64,000 bases of DNA from positions 7,192,001 to 7,256,000 of the forward strand of contig CBDDJS010000001.1 in NCBI GenBank assembly GCA_965229785.1, written 5' to 3'. Shown here one piece after another: positions 54,197-62,918 of this stretch (the stretch's first letter is position 1; each line of letters begins with the position of its first letter). Made by a program: the position numbers and the translations under genes. Source of the stretch: JAWPMT01 sp965229785 (lineage in GTDB: Bacteria; Bacteroidota; Bacteroidia; Cytophagales; Cyclobacteriaceae). The notes under the pieces were generated by a model that saw only the letters and a list, made by a program, of their open reading frames with translations, did not search any database and was not told where the DNA came from.

Positions 54197-56485
54197 TTAC
54201 GCAATGCTTTTCTCCACTTTCACCAAAATTGACTTACTGATGGGCGTACGACTTCCTCTGGCAAATTGATCAATCGGCACCAGGACATTAGTCTCCGGAA
54301 AGTAAGCGGCCAAATTTTGTCTGGGAATCTCATAGGGGACAACTTTGAATGATTCCGCCCTTCGTTCAATGCCACTGTAATGACTGGTCAGGTTCACCGT
54401 TTCCCCATTTTGGATATTCCGTATTGCCATGTCCTCGGGATTCATCATGACGATTCTACGGGCATTGTAGATGCCGCGATAGCGATCATCCATACCGTAG
54501 ATGGTCGTGTTAAACTGGTCATGAGAACGGATGGTCATTAACACAAATTGGTCTTCTTCCAGAAAATGATTGGCAGGTTGACAAATTGAAAATGGTGCTT
54601 TCCCATCAGGAAGGGATGAGAAATCTGCGACCCGTGCGTTGTTGGGCAGATCAAACCCCTTACCATTGGATCTTGATTGGTAATTGTCAAAACCTGAGAT
54701 TACACGAGATATCTTTTCACGGATTTGATCATAATCCTGACCTAGTTCCAACCACTTTATCGAACTCTCTTTTCCAAATACCGCCTGTCCAATCCCTGCT
54801 ACGATCTCTGGCTCACTCATCAATTGTTCACTGGCGGGTTCACGAATACCCGCTGAACGATGCACCCTTCCCATGCTATTTTCAACCGTTACAAATCGAT
54901 GTTTAGTGCCCTGTTGATCCTTTTCGGATCGACCTAATGTCGGGAGGATCAAACTTGTTTTTCCTGCCATCAAATGAGTTCGATTCAATTTCGTACTGAT
55001 GCTCACGGTAAGCTCACAACGCTGTAGCGCCTGAGATGTATAATGTGTATCTGAAGCGGCAGACCCGAAATTGCCACCCAAACTGATGAATACTTTAGCC
55101 TTTCCTTCATGCATGGCCTGGATCGCCGCGACAGTATCATAACCGGCATTGGAAGGAGGCTCGAATTGAAATTCCTTTTGCAATGCCTCATTCAATGCAG
55201 GAGAAACTTGGCTCATGATCCCTACGGTGCGGTCACCTTGCACATTGCTATGCCCCCTGACCGGACAAGTACCTGCCCCAGGTTTGCCAATACTCCCTTT
55301 CATGAGTAGAAGGTTGACGCAAGCTTTGATATTATCTACGGCATTCTCATGTTGGGTCAGACCCATGGCCCAGCAAATGATGATTTTGCTATGGTTCGCC
55401 AGCAGGTCAACGGCTGCTTCAATTTGAGAAGGATCTACTCCGGATTTTTTCCGCAGATCTTGTTCATTGTACCTGGCCAGATCAGCTTTCAGTGCCTCAA
55501 AGCCTGTTGTTTTTTCCTTAATGAACTGTTGGTCCAGTACCTGTCCTTGCTTCTCCTCACGTTCAAGCAATCCTTTCATGAGTAAGTTTAGCAGATTGAC
55601 GTCCTCATTGATCCTGACAGGAAGATGAATGTCCGCCAGTGCTGTACCTTTTCCTACTAGTCCGCTGAGTTTTTGTGGGTTTTTAAAGCGAACCAACCCA
55701 GCTTCCGCAAGGGGATTAATGACGATGATCTTGCCACCTTTTTGTTTGCACTTTTCCAGAGCACTTAACATGCGGGGGTGATTCGTTCCGGGATTTTGCC
55801 CCAGGATCACAATTACTTCAGCTTGTTGAAAGTCTTCCAGGGTGACAGAACCCTTTCCAATACCTACTGTTTCCTTTAACGCCACCCCACTGGATTCATG
55901 ACACATGTTGGAGCAGTCTGGCATATTGTTGGTGCCCAATTGGCGCGCTAATAATCCATAGAGAAAAGCCGCTTCGTTGCTGGACCTTCCAGAAGTATAG
56001 AAAATGGCTTCATCAGGATTATTCAGACTTTTCAATTGACTACCGATCAATTCAAAGGCCTCATCCCAGGCAATAGGGGTATAGTGAACCGAGTCGGGTG
56101 TGAGAACAAAAGGTTGTGTGATCCTGCCACTTTTCCCAATGGTATAATCATCCCATAGAGAGATCTCTTCAACCGAATGTTGGTCAAAAAAAACAGCATC
56201 GACCCGTTTCTCTGTTGCCTCTTCAGCCAGGGCCTTAGCCCCGTTTTCACAATACTCACCCAATTTTGACCTCTCATCGGGATCGGGCCAGGCACATCCG
56301 GGGCAATCAAAACCTCCTTCCTGATTCATTTTTGAGAGTGTCGAAATAGCAGAAGTGAGACCTAATTCTTTGTTAAGGTGTTGTACAGCTGCCTTGATGC
56401 CTCCTATACCCGCCGCTGAAAGTGCAGGTGTGGTTACCTCAGGTGTTTCTTTTTTGATCTTTCCGGTAGCTGATATGTTGCGCAT
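54197..56485 (-). CDS. YdeP-type FdhF-like molybdopterin oxidoreductase
   Basis: The 762-residue protein belongs to the formate-dehydrogenase-H-like (YdeP) branch of the molybdopterin oxidoreductases. Near the N-terminus is GGFDCPGCAWPDPDE (C61 and C64), where a full Fe-S cluster would need further cysteines, as is usual for YdeP relatives. Cofactor contacts are suggested by WDEAFELIG, TSGRSSNEAAFLYG, NMCHESSGVALKETVG and LGQNPGTNHPRM. The C-terminal cap has RSHDQFNTTIYGMDDRYRG. The N-terminus lacks a Tat or Sec signal, so it acts in the cytoplasm. Formate or another electron donor is possible; YdeP itself is linked to acid resistance in other bacteria. The start lies 12 bp from the divergent AraC gene. 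Confidence 0.9.
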   Translation of the reverse strand: MRNISATGKIKKETPEVTTPALSAAGIGGIKAAVQHLNKELGLTSAISTLSKMNQEGGFDCPGCAWPDPDERSKLGEYCENGAKALAEEATEKRVDAVFFDQHSVEEISLWDDYTIGKSGRITQPFVLTPDSVHYTPIAWDEAFELIGSQLKSLNNPDEAIFYTSGRSSNEAAFLYGLLARQLGTNNMPDCSNMCHESSGVALKETVGIGKGSVTLEDFQQAEVIVILGQNPGTNHPRMLSALEKCKQKGGKIIVINPLAEAGLVRFKNPQKLSGLVGKGTALADIHLPVRINEDVNLLNLLMKGLLEREEKQGQVLDQQFIKEKTTGFEALKADLARYNEQDLRKKSGVDPSQIEAAVDLLANHSKIIICWAMGLTQHENAVDNIKACVNLLLMKGSIGKPGAGTCPVRGHSNVQGDRTVGIMSQVSPALNEALQKEFQFEPPSNAGYDTVAAIQAMHEGKAKVFISLGGNFGSAASDTHYTSQALQRCELTVSISTKLNRTHLMAGKTSLILPTLGRSEKDQQGTKHRFVTVENSMGRVHRSAGIREPASEQLMSEPEIVAGIGQAVFGKESSIKWLELGQDYDQIREKISRVISGFDNYQSRSNGKGFDLPNNARVADFSSLPDGKAPFSICQPANHFLEEDQFVLMTIRSHDQFNTTIYGMDDRYRGIYNARRIVMMNPEDMAIRNIQNGETVNLTSHYSGIERRAESFKVVPYEIPRQNLAAYFPETNVLVPIDQFARGSRTPISKSILVKVEKSIA

Positions 56486-56497
56486 GAGGACAATTTA

Positions 56498-57526
56498 ATG
56501 GAATTGAGAAAAATCTTCGTAAGTTCGATCATGGCTCAAATAGTGGAAATGGCGATTACAGAACTCCTGCTCTTCGGTTTAGGATGCTGTCTCTGTTTCC
56601 TCGGATTGATCCTTTTAACACGTCAATACCTCCGTAACCTTTTTCTTCCCTTGTGTTTCCTGACTTTAGGTATTAGTATAATGGTTACCCCATCAATTGT
56701 TCAGGGTGTTGCGATGCTGACGATTTGGCCAGCCTTTTATCTAAACATAAGCCTCCGGCATCAACGTTTCCGTTGGCAACCACTTGTCGGTCTGCATTTT
56801 CTTGTCCCCGTAATATGGGGAATCATCCTGTGGTGGGAACTGGCCGATTTGAGCCAGTGGCTCCATGCTGTCACTTTTATACAATTTGTTCCCTATTCCT
56901 TGTTAACGTTAGTCGAATGCTATCATCAATATCGGTCAGAAGTCTTCCGGCAAGCATTGCAACCGGCTTATTCCCAATGGACGTTTGTGGGTTTACTGAT
57001 TATCATGGCGACTCGACTATTACTGCCTTTATTTCCAGTAAGTCTACTCGAGTTGATTGCGATCTTCCACAGTGTGGTTGGATTGTATTTGATGGGAATC
57101 TTCAGTTTTTCGATCCATGGTCCGTTCAGGAGAGAGGAATGGGTTTTGTCGTTAGAGAAGGAAGAAGGAGCCAATTATGAAGAAGAATTGAAACGCCGGT
57201 TAGACCTTTTGCTTGTTAAAGAAAAGATCTTTGTGATTCCCGATCTCACGCTTCAGGAGTTGTCGAATAGGATGCAAATCAAATCGGCGGCACTCTCTGG
57301 ATTTTTTAATGCATCTCTGGGAAGAAATTTTAATGAGGTAATCAATGAATATCGGGTAGAAGAAGTGAAGCGTCTGATGCGTGATCCCAACACAGATCCT
57401 AAAGCTACATTAATGGAATTGGCCTATCAATCGGGGTTTAATTCCAAGGCAACTTTTAACCGCATCTTCAAGGCAATGACCGGGGTGACCCCCAGGGCAT
57501 TTAAAACTCAGATGGCTGAGCGATGA
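56498..57526 (+). CDS. AraC-family regulator with membrane N-terminal half
   Basis: The 342-residue protein has about seven hydrophobic helices in residues 20-215 and an AraC domain in the last 100 residues (LTLQELSNRMQIKSAALSGFFNASLGRNFNEVINEYRVEEVKRLM, then LMELAYQSGFNSKATFNRIFKAMTGVTPRAFK). The ATG at 56498 leaves only 12 bp to the divergent oxidoreductase start, so a second ATG at 56531 (MAQIVEMAITELLL) may be the real one. It is the natural candidate to control the oxidoreductase. It is a paralogue in design of the AraC gene at 50210. Confidence 0.92.
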   Translation: MELRKIFVSSIMAQIVEMAITELLLFGLGCCLCFLGLILLTRQYLRNLFLPLCFLTLGISIMVTPSIVQGVAMLTIWPAFYLNISLRHQRFRWQPLVGLHFLVPVIWGIILWWELADLSQWLHAVTFIQFVPYSLLTLVECYHQYRSEVFRQALQPAYSQWTFVGLLIIMATRLLLPLFPVSLLELIAIFHSVVGLYLMGIFSFSIHGPFRREEWVLSLEKEEGANYEEELKRRLDLLLVKEKIFVIPDLTLQELSNRMQIKSAALSGFFNASLGRNFNEVINEYRVEEVKRLMRDPNTDPKATLMELAYQSGFNSKATFNRIFKAMTGVTPRAFKTQMAER

Positions 57527-57711
57527 AATTTTGATCGACCCTATACATGGTCAGGCTTTCACCTATGGTGACTGATAAATGATTAATGCTGTTGTGATGA
57601 TGGAAATGAGATCACGGTAACTGTTTATTTCGTCTCAAATTATTTTTAAGTCGTTTTGAGCCCTTTTTTGACCCTTTTTTGGCTTTAAAGATCCATCGGT
57701 CAGAACTAATT

Positions 57712-60111
57712 ATGTTACTCAAAGAACTAAAAATCGTCTTTCGAAAACTCCAGCGAGAGATCAATTACACCCTGATCAATCTGATAGGGCTTACTATTGG
57801 CATTAGCTTTTCCTTTCTAATTTATATCTATGTAACAGAGCAATTGAGCTTTGATCGGCACATACCTAATGCCCATCGGATTTATCGTGTTGCCAGTGAA
57901 TTCGAGTTGAACGGTCATACGGATATCTATGCCAATACACCAAGACCTATGGGCCCCACGTTGGTGGATGAATTTCCAGGAGTTATTGCGTCCACAAAGA
58001 TGATGGGGTACAATGGACACCCGACACACAGTGGCTATGTTCAGGTAGGAGCGGAGCACCATATGATAAACCATTTGTTTGCAGCAGATTCCGGTTTCTT
58101 TAAGGTATTTGATATCCCGCTCCTTGCTGGCACGGATCAGGCCTTACACGATCCTAACACCGCGGCCATTTCTAAATCACTTGCCCTGAAACTTTTTAAT
58201 ACCGAAGATGTGGTCGGCCGGACTTTCAATATCGGTAGATATGGACAAGTAGTCATCAAAGCGGTTTTTGAAGACCATTTACCTGCTACTTATCTCAGAT
58301 TTGAGCTGCTCATATCTTACACTACCTTCTTCAACTCCGAGAATGGCGAAAAGTGGTGGTATGGTGGGCATGTCATGACTTATCTGAAAACGACTCCTGG
58401 ATTTCAACCCGAAGATGTTTATGAAAACTGGCGTCCTTTTTATGAGAAATACATGAAATCGACGTTTGATAAAATGAATGGTACGGCTAAGATCATTTTA
58501 CAGCCCCTAACGCAGATTTATCTTTGGGAACCCTATATCTGGGAACCCTATCCCCATGGTGATCAACAATACCTCTATGTGTTTTCGGTCATTGGCGTTT
58601 TTCTTTTACTGGTTGCCTGTTTCAACTTTACCAATTTGTCGTTGAGTCAATCCTTACATTTTCAAAAAGAGATTGGCGTGCGGAAGATCCTGGGCGCCAG
58701 TCGAGGGGTATTGATCCAATACCGATTGCTAGAATCACTTTTGGTTGCCTGGTTGGCTGGCTTATTGGCAATATCAATGCTGGTCGCGTTGGCACCTGTT
58801 TTTGCTCAATTGACCTCCAGACCTATTGAGATCAACTTTTTTGATCACCCGGAGTGGCTACTACTCATCTTTGCTACAGGCACAGGTTGTGGGTTGCTTT
58901 CAGGGATCTATCCTGCGGTGCTGACTTCTTCATTTCGTTTCCTGGTCGCTATTGGCAAAGGGGCAGGAAGTTTTGGCAAAGCACAATTTCGCAAGCTATT
59001 TGTGCTTATTCAGCAAGTCATAGCGATTGTTTTGATCATAGGGACTTTAGTAGTAATTGATCAGATCAATTTTATTCGCAACCGAGACCTGGGATTTGAT
59101 GTCAATAATCTGGTGATCGTTTATATGGGGGACAAGAAACTCAAAGAGAACTATGATCAAATCCGGGCAGAATTGAATGCGATACCTGGGATAGTCAGCA
59201 CAGCACAAATGGGTGAATCGCCCAAGACAGGACTCAATGAGTTTAGCTACATGCTACAAAGTGCTGCAGGAAATTTTGAAACCAATGCCTCGCAAACCAT
59301 CGATGTGGGCCCTGATTTCATTGAAACCGCTGGGTTGACCTTATTAGCAGGGCGCACTTTCACAAAACAAGATGGTTACTACAAAGGGGTGATCATCAAT
59401 GAATACCTGGCTTCTAAATTGGGATATACACCAGATGAAGCGCTGGGCATCCGAGTGAAATTCAGTGAAACGGACGAGACCGATCGAACCATCGTAGGAG
59501 TCATTCAGAACTTTAGTATGTCTTCCGCAAGGGAACCCATGCAGGCCATGACATTGGGATTTACACCGGTGGTACATACATCGCTATTGCTCCGCATTGA
59601 AAATCAGGATCCACTAGAAGTGTTAGTCAACGTCGAATCACTCTTTAAAAAGCATGGTAATGAGTTGCCCTTTGGCTATTCTTTTCTTGGTCAGGAGATG
59701 GATGACCTGTTAAGCATGGAGGATCGTCTTTATCGCTTACTAATTCTTGGAGCACTCCTGATCATGATCATCTCCTGCCTGGGACTATTGGGATTGATTA
59801 CTCACCAGGCGGCTAGCAGGACCAAAGAAATTGGTATTCGCAAGGTTGTTGGAGCTGAAGATCGACAACTCTTCTGGTTATTGATTCAAGATTTTGTCAA
59901 GACTTATTGTTATGCGTTATTGATCGGAAGTGCACTCGCCTGGTATTTTGCTGTTGCCTGGCTCAATGAATATGCCTATCGAGTGGATTTTCAATGGACC
60001 AATTTGGTGATCGCAGGCGTGATAGGATTTGTGATTGTGCTATTTACTTTAACAACCCATGCGTTGAGTGTTATTCAGGCTAATCCTGTGCAAAGCTTAA
60101 GGTACGAGTAA
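57712..60111 (+). CDS. FtsX-like ABC permease (MacB-type), no prefix domain
   Basis: The 799-residue permease starts at the ATG at 57712 (MLLKELKIVFRKLQREINY); a TTG 33 bases upstream is unlikely. Layout: helix 1 (TLINLIGLTIGISFSFLIYIY), a MacB-like periplasmic domain, an FtsX domain (FNFTNLSLSQSLHFQKEIGVRKILGASRG), a second periplasmic domain, and a second FtsX domain (RTKEIGIRKVVGAEDRQL). It lacks the prefix domain of the other permease in the window, and has no ATPase gene beside it. It is probably an orphan export or lipoprotein-release-type component. The leader (57527-57711) is T-rich with an 11-base tandem repeat. Confidence 0.93.
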   Translation: MLLKELKIVFRKLQREINYTLINLIGLTIGISFSFLIYIYVTEQLSFDRHIPNAHRIYRVASEFELNGHTDIYANTPRPMGPTLVDEFPGVIASTKMMGYNGHPTHSGYVQVGAEHHMINHLFAADSGFFKVFDIPLLAGTDQALHDPNTAAISKSLALKLFNTEDVVGRTFNIGRYGQVVIKAVFEDHLPATYLRFELLISYTTFFNSENGEKWWYGGHVMTYLKTTPGFQPEDVYENWRPFYEKYMKSTFDKMNGTAKIILQPLTQIYLWEPYIWEPYPHGDQQYLYVFSVIGVFLLLVACFNFTNLSLSQSLHFQKEIGVRKILGASRGVLIQYRLLESLLVAWLAGLLAISMLVALAPVFAQLTSRPIEINFFDHPEWLLLIFATGTGCGLLSGIYPAVLTSSFRFLVAIGKGAGSFGKAQFRKLFVLIQQVIAIVLIIGTLVVIDQINFIRNRDLGFDVNNLVIVYMGDKKLKENYDQIRAELNAIPGIVSTAQMGESPKTGLNEFSYMLQSAAGNFETNASQTIDVGPDFIETAGLTLLAGRTFTKQDGYYKGVIINEYLASKLGYTPDEALGIRVKFSETDETDRTIVGVIQNFSMSSAREPMQAMTLGFTPVVHTSLLLRIENQDPLEVLVNVESLFKKHGNELPFGYSFLGQEMDDLLSMEDRLYRLLILGALLIMIISCLGLLGLITHQAASRTKEIGIRKVVGAEDRQLFWLLIQDFVKTYCYALLIGSALAWYFAVAWLNEYAYRVDFQWTNLVIAGVIGFVIVLFTLTTHALSVIQANPVQSLRYE

Positions 60112-60477
60112 TCAACGTCTGACAGACCAGGCCCATAAGATAAGCAGAGGGTGGATGATCACTAATCGTACCCACGCCACCGTTAGCGAAGTGCATAACC
60201 CGCCTTCTACACATCCGCCAATCTGGATGAAAAACACATGAGAAGGAATGAAAGCGATCAACATGAGGATAATGGTATAGGCGGAATACTTCCTCGTTGT
60301 TGAGAATAATAACCCCAGACCCAGTGCAAATTCAATGGCTCCGCTGGCGATATTGATAAGGGTATGATAAGGGAGATAATCAGGGATCAACCCGGCATAG
60401 AAGTCCGGGTTGATAAAATGGTTAGCCCCTGCCAGTAAGTAAAACCCAACTTGAAGGTAGAGACTAAACTTCTTCAT
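60112..60477 (-). CDS. DoxX-like small membrane protein
   Basis: The 121-residue protein starts at the ATG at 60477 (MKKFSLYLQVGFYLLAGANHFINPDFYAGLIPDYLPYHTLINIASGAIEFALGLGLLF), giving the DoxX/MauE-like order with the GxxHFxxP loop (about residues 18-23) and four helices. Redox or quinone links are only general knowledge of the group. It overlaps the upstream gene by 4 bases and abuts the stop of the convergent permease gene with no gap. Confidence 0.82.
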   Translation of the reverse strand: MKKFSLYLQVGFYLLAGANHFINPDFYAGLIPDYLPYHTLINIASGAIEFALGLGLLFSTTRKYSAYTIILMLIAFIPSHVFFIQIGGCVEGGLCTSLTVAWVRLVIIHPLLILWAWSVRR

Positions 60478-60866
60478 ATCAGCTGAATTTTGTTTTCCTT
60501 CCAGGCTTGTTTCAGAATCAGGAAGAAAGGCACCCACCAAATGAAATCATTGGTGATCAGCGTGAAGAAAAACTCAAAAGGCACGATGCCCTGAGCATAA
60601 TTGAAGAAAAAGCCCAAAGGGCCAAAAATCTTTCCCAGGAATCCCACGGCAACAATCGGCCAATGTGTACTTGGATTTGTGGCGGCCCACCAGTATCCTA
60701 ACCCATAAACGCCAATGACCATGCCCATACCTTGCCAGATCATTAAGTGATTGAGTGGCTCCATACCTGTCAGGGAAAAGAAGTGTGCGGGGAAGGATAC
60801 CACCCAGGCTCCCCATACTATGTTATAAACTGCCGCGACTCTTAGCACCAAACGCATCCAACTCAT
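60474..60866 (-). CDS. Small membrane protein of unknown function
   Basis: The 130-residue protein has four hydrophobic helices and a tryptophan-rich set of loops (WMRLVLRVAAVYNIVWGAWVV, then WQGMGMVIGVYGLGYWWAATNP, then GFLGKIFGPLGFFF, then FIWWVPFFLILKQAWKE). I do not know its family by name. Its stop overlaps the DoxX-like start (ATGA, 4 bases), so the two form a coupled pair and are probably partners in the membrane. It diverges from the SUKH-like gene. A hairpin lies directly before its ATG. Confidence 0.75.
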   Translation of the reverse strand: MSWMRLVLRVAAVYNIVWGAWVVSFPAHFFSLTGMEPLNHLMIWQGMGMVIGVYGLGYWWAATNPSTHWPIVAVGFLGKIFGPLGFFFNYAQGIVPFEFFFTLITNDFIWWVPFFLILKQAWKENKIQLI

Positions 60867-60902
60867 CTTCCGGTTATTGTTTTCTCTTTGGAAACCCGGA
60901 AG
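60867..60902 (-). promoter_or_regulatory. Inverted repeat directly before the small membrane protein start
   Basis: CTTCCGG (60867-60873) and CCGGAAG (60896-60902) form a perfect 7-bp inverted repeat with a 22-base spacer. On the coding strand the second arm ends directly at the ATG, so folding would occlude the initiation region. It could also be a protein-binding site. Confidence 0.3.
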
Positions 60903-61024
60903 TGATGGATTTGTTTAAGAAGATTTTGCCCTCAAAACCCAGTTGTCTTGTAGGGTAGAAGACATCACTCCAGTCACTTTGGAGTTATCTGTATTCTGTA
61001 TATCGGAATTTGTACCTTGGCCGC

Positions 61025-61621
61025 ATGGATTTTTCTGGAATAACTTATCGGGGCGATGCAATAAATGACTCGCATATCTATGACGCTTTGCCTCGTGTAC
61101 TGCAAGACTTTTATGCGCAAATCAACGGTTTAGTCGCCTTTGATGGCGGCTTGCAAATCCATGGCTGTGTCAAATCCCCGGATTGGTTTGCCCTTAGGCA
61201 TGCGATTGAACATGTTCATGCTCATTATGATACCATACGCTCAGGAGATATACCTTTCGCACAAGATTGTCTCGGGGACCATTATGTGCTGAGTGATTCG
61301 ATGGTAGTTCATTTGAATGGTGAAACCGGCGAGATTGACCCCCTTGAAATTAGCTTTGAGCAATTTTTGATACAAGCATGTGAAAATCCGGTAGACTTTC
61401 TGTCCTTGCAGCCACTTGAGAGATACAAAGCTGACGGAGGAGCGCTTAAGCCTGGTAATTTGTTAAATGTCTACCCTCCTTTTTCCATGCAAACCGATGA
61501 TCAGGAATATAGTTTGAAGGCAATCGATGCATTGGAACAAAGGAACTTCCTGACCGACTATTATGCCCAAATTAAGAATTTGAGAGATGGCCAGGAAGTC
61601 CAGATCGTAGCGCCGAAGTAA
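61025..61621 (+). CDS. SUKH/SMI1-KNR4-like protein
   Basis: The 198-residue cytoplasmic protein starts at the ATG at 61025 (MDFSGITYRGDAI); a TTG lies 15 bases upstream. Its layout fits the SUKH group: LPRVLQDFYAQINGLVAFDGGLQIHG, then IPFAQDCLGDHYVLSDSMVVHLNGETGEIDPLEISFEQFLIQACENP (the GDxY and GETGEI block). SUKH proteins often serve as immunity proteins for toxins, or act more widely. No toxin gene is near. The last 60 residues (RYKADGGALKPGNLLNVYPPFSM) are beyond the usual fold. Confidence 0.65.
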   Translation: MDFSGITYRGDAINDSHIYDALPRVLQDFYAQINGLVAFDGGLQIHGCVKSPDWFALRHAIEHVHAHYDTIRSGDIPFAQDCLGDHYVLSDSMVVHLNGETGEIDPLEISFEQFLIQACENPVDFLSLQPLERYKADGGALKPGNLLNVYPPFSMQTDDQEYSLKAIDALEQRNFLTDYYAQIKNLRDGQEVQIVAPK

Positions 61622-61685
61622 AATTCCGGTATGTAAGGGGGCAACAGCAGTACTTGTTGAATTTGCTGGCAGAGCCTACAGAAGC

Positions 61686-62333
61686 CTACGCTTTCCTTAA
61701 GTCCTCCATATCCTTTAGTAATTCATCCAGTTTCTTGAGGATACCACCGTAGATCGAATAAACATCAAATCGATAGATCGTATCACTGAAAAATCTCACC
61801 AATAAAATGATCAACAGAAGAGGGATCAGAGCTATGAGTGGTATGCCAAGTGTGTATTCCTCAGTAGGTTTTTGAAATAAGTGAGAAGCTATATTTTCTT
61901 GTTCCGGAAATTGTGCATAGATGGCTCCCAAGATAAAAATTGCGAAAAGTGCAGGATATACATATCGATAGATCTGCCGATATACTGCGATGGTTGCTTT
62001 TAGCCAATTGTCGAAAGATTTCAGGTATTCATAGCTATTCAGTCCCTGATCAATGAGTTCCAATTTGGCTGATCGTTGTTTGCCTACCCAAATCAGATAA
62101 GCCATGATCATTCCAACCAAAATGCCAACCAAAGGGATTTTCACGATAATTGTAATGCCAAAAAACAGTATGCTGCCAAGGGCAATTCCGTATAAATTGC
62201 GTTTCCCGGTCCGTTTGAATCGATCAACGATGTGCGTCGATTTTTGATTGTACAGGTCATTCAATTTGGGAATAATGAGCGATTCCATTTCCAGGAACCC
62301 TTCTTTCCATACCTTTTCAATTGATCTTTCCAT
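61686..62333 (-). CDS. Membrane partner of the ECF sigma factor (possible anti-sigma)
   Basis: The 215-residue protein has an N-terminal cytoplasmic part (1-45) followed by about four hydrophobic helices (45-65, 68-82, about 123-140 and 158-180) and a cytoplasmic helical tail. The classical anti-sigma zinc motif (HxxxCxxC) is absent. It starts inside the sigma factor gene, overlapping it by 17 bases, so the two are made together. It may hold or release the sigma factor; this is inferred from position only. A later ATG (MESLIIPKL, 62288) would remove the overlap. Confidence 0.7.
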   Translation of the reverse strand: MERSIEKVWKEGFLEMESLIIPKLNDLYNQKSTHIVDRFKRTGKRNLYGIALGSILFFGITIIVKIPLVGILVGMIMAYLIWVGKQRSAKLELIDQGLNSYEYLKSFDNWLKATIAVYRQIYRYVYPALFAIFILGAIYAQFPEQENIASHLFQKPTEEYTLGIPLIALIPLLLIILLVRFFSDTIYRFDVYSIYGGILKKLDELLKDMEDLRKA

Positions 62334-62808
62334 CTAAAATTTTCTTTAAACGTGCTTTAATGCGTTTTATGCGCACTCCAATGTTGTTGGGATTGGTACC
62401 CATGATATCAGCGATTTCAGAATAGGACTTTTCTTCGAGATAGAGCATGATCACTGCCCGGTCTACTTCGGAGAGCTTTTTTATGGCCGCATACAATTCA
62501 TTCAGGGATTCATTAGAAAATGCCTGAATTGTATCTTCAATATCTTCTGGTAATGCGTCGGAAACGTAATTGCGTGCACTATTCTTGTGTTTTTTCAGCA
62601 AAGTCAAACACACATTCAGGGTCAGTCGATAGATCCAGGTGGACCATTCCGATTGTCCTTTGAATTGCTCACGACTTCTCCATATTTGCAGGCATACCTC
62701 CTGATAGTAATCTTCAAAATCTTCATCAGAGTCTGTGTAGGCCCGGCAGATCTTGATAATGATCCCCGCGTATGGGAGAATGGATTGCTGATAAAAATCG
62801 CTGCTCAA
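62317..62808 (-). CDS. RNA polymerase ECF-type sigma factor
   Basis: The 163-residue sigma factor has region 2 (IIIKICRAYTDSDEDFEDYYQEVCLQIWRSREQFKGQSEWSTWIYRLTLNVCL) and region 4 (KLSEVDRAVIMLYLEEKSYSEIADIMGTNPNNIGVRIKRIKARL, helix-turn-helix). It starts with a TTG: no ATG is available before the upstream stop codon, and the N-terminus MSSDFYQQSILPY has the right length. ECF sigmas redirect polymerase on envelope or other signals. The overlapping membrane protein is the likely partner. It diverges from the S33 peptidase gene (110 bp), which may be a target. Confidence 0.94.
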   Translation of the reverse strand: MSSDFYQQSILPYAGIIIKICRAYTDSDEDFEDYYQEVCLQIWRSREQFKGQSEWSTWIYRLTLNVCLTLLKKHKNSARNYVSDALPEDIEDTIQAFSNESLNELYAAIKKLSEVDRAVIMLYLEEKSYSEIADIMGTNPNNIGVRIKRIKARLKKILDGKIN

Positions 62809-62918
62809 CGTACTTTTTCTTCGATTAGTGGCTATCGATCTAAATTATTACACCTCTCATCCAATTTTTTTAACAATGTATTCTGGCACATTCTAAATTA
62901 CGTTCAAATCGTCTCGCC

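Noticed and set aside
61025..61621. A toxin-immunity system at the SUKH-like gene
   Set aside because: No toxin-like gene adjoins it on either side, and SUKH proteins have other roles.
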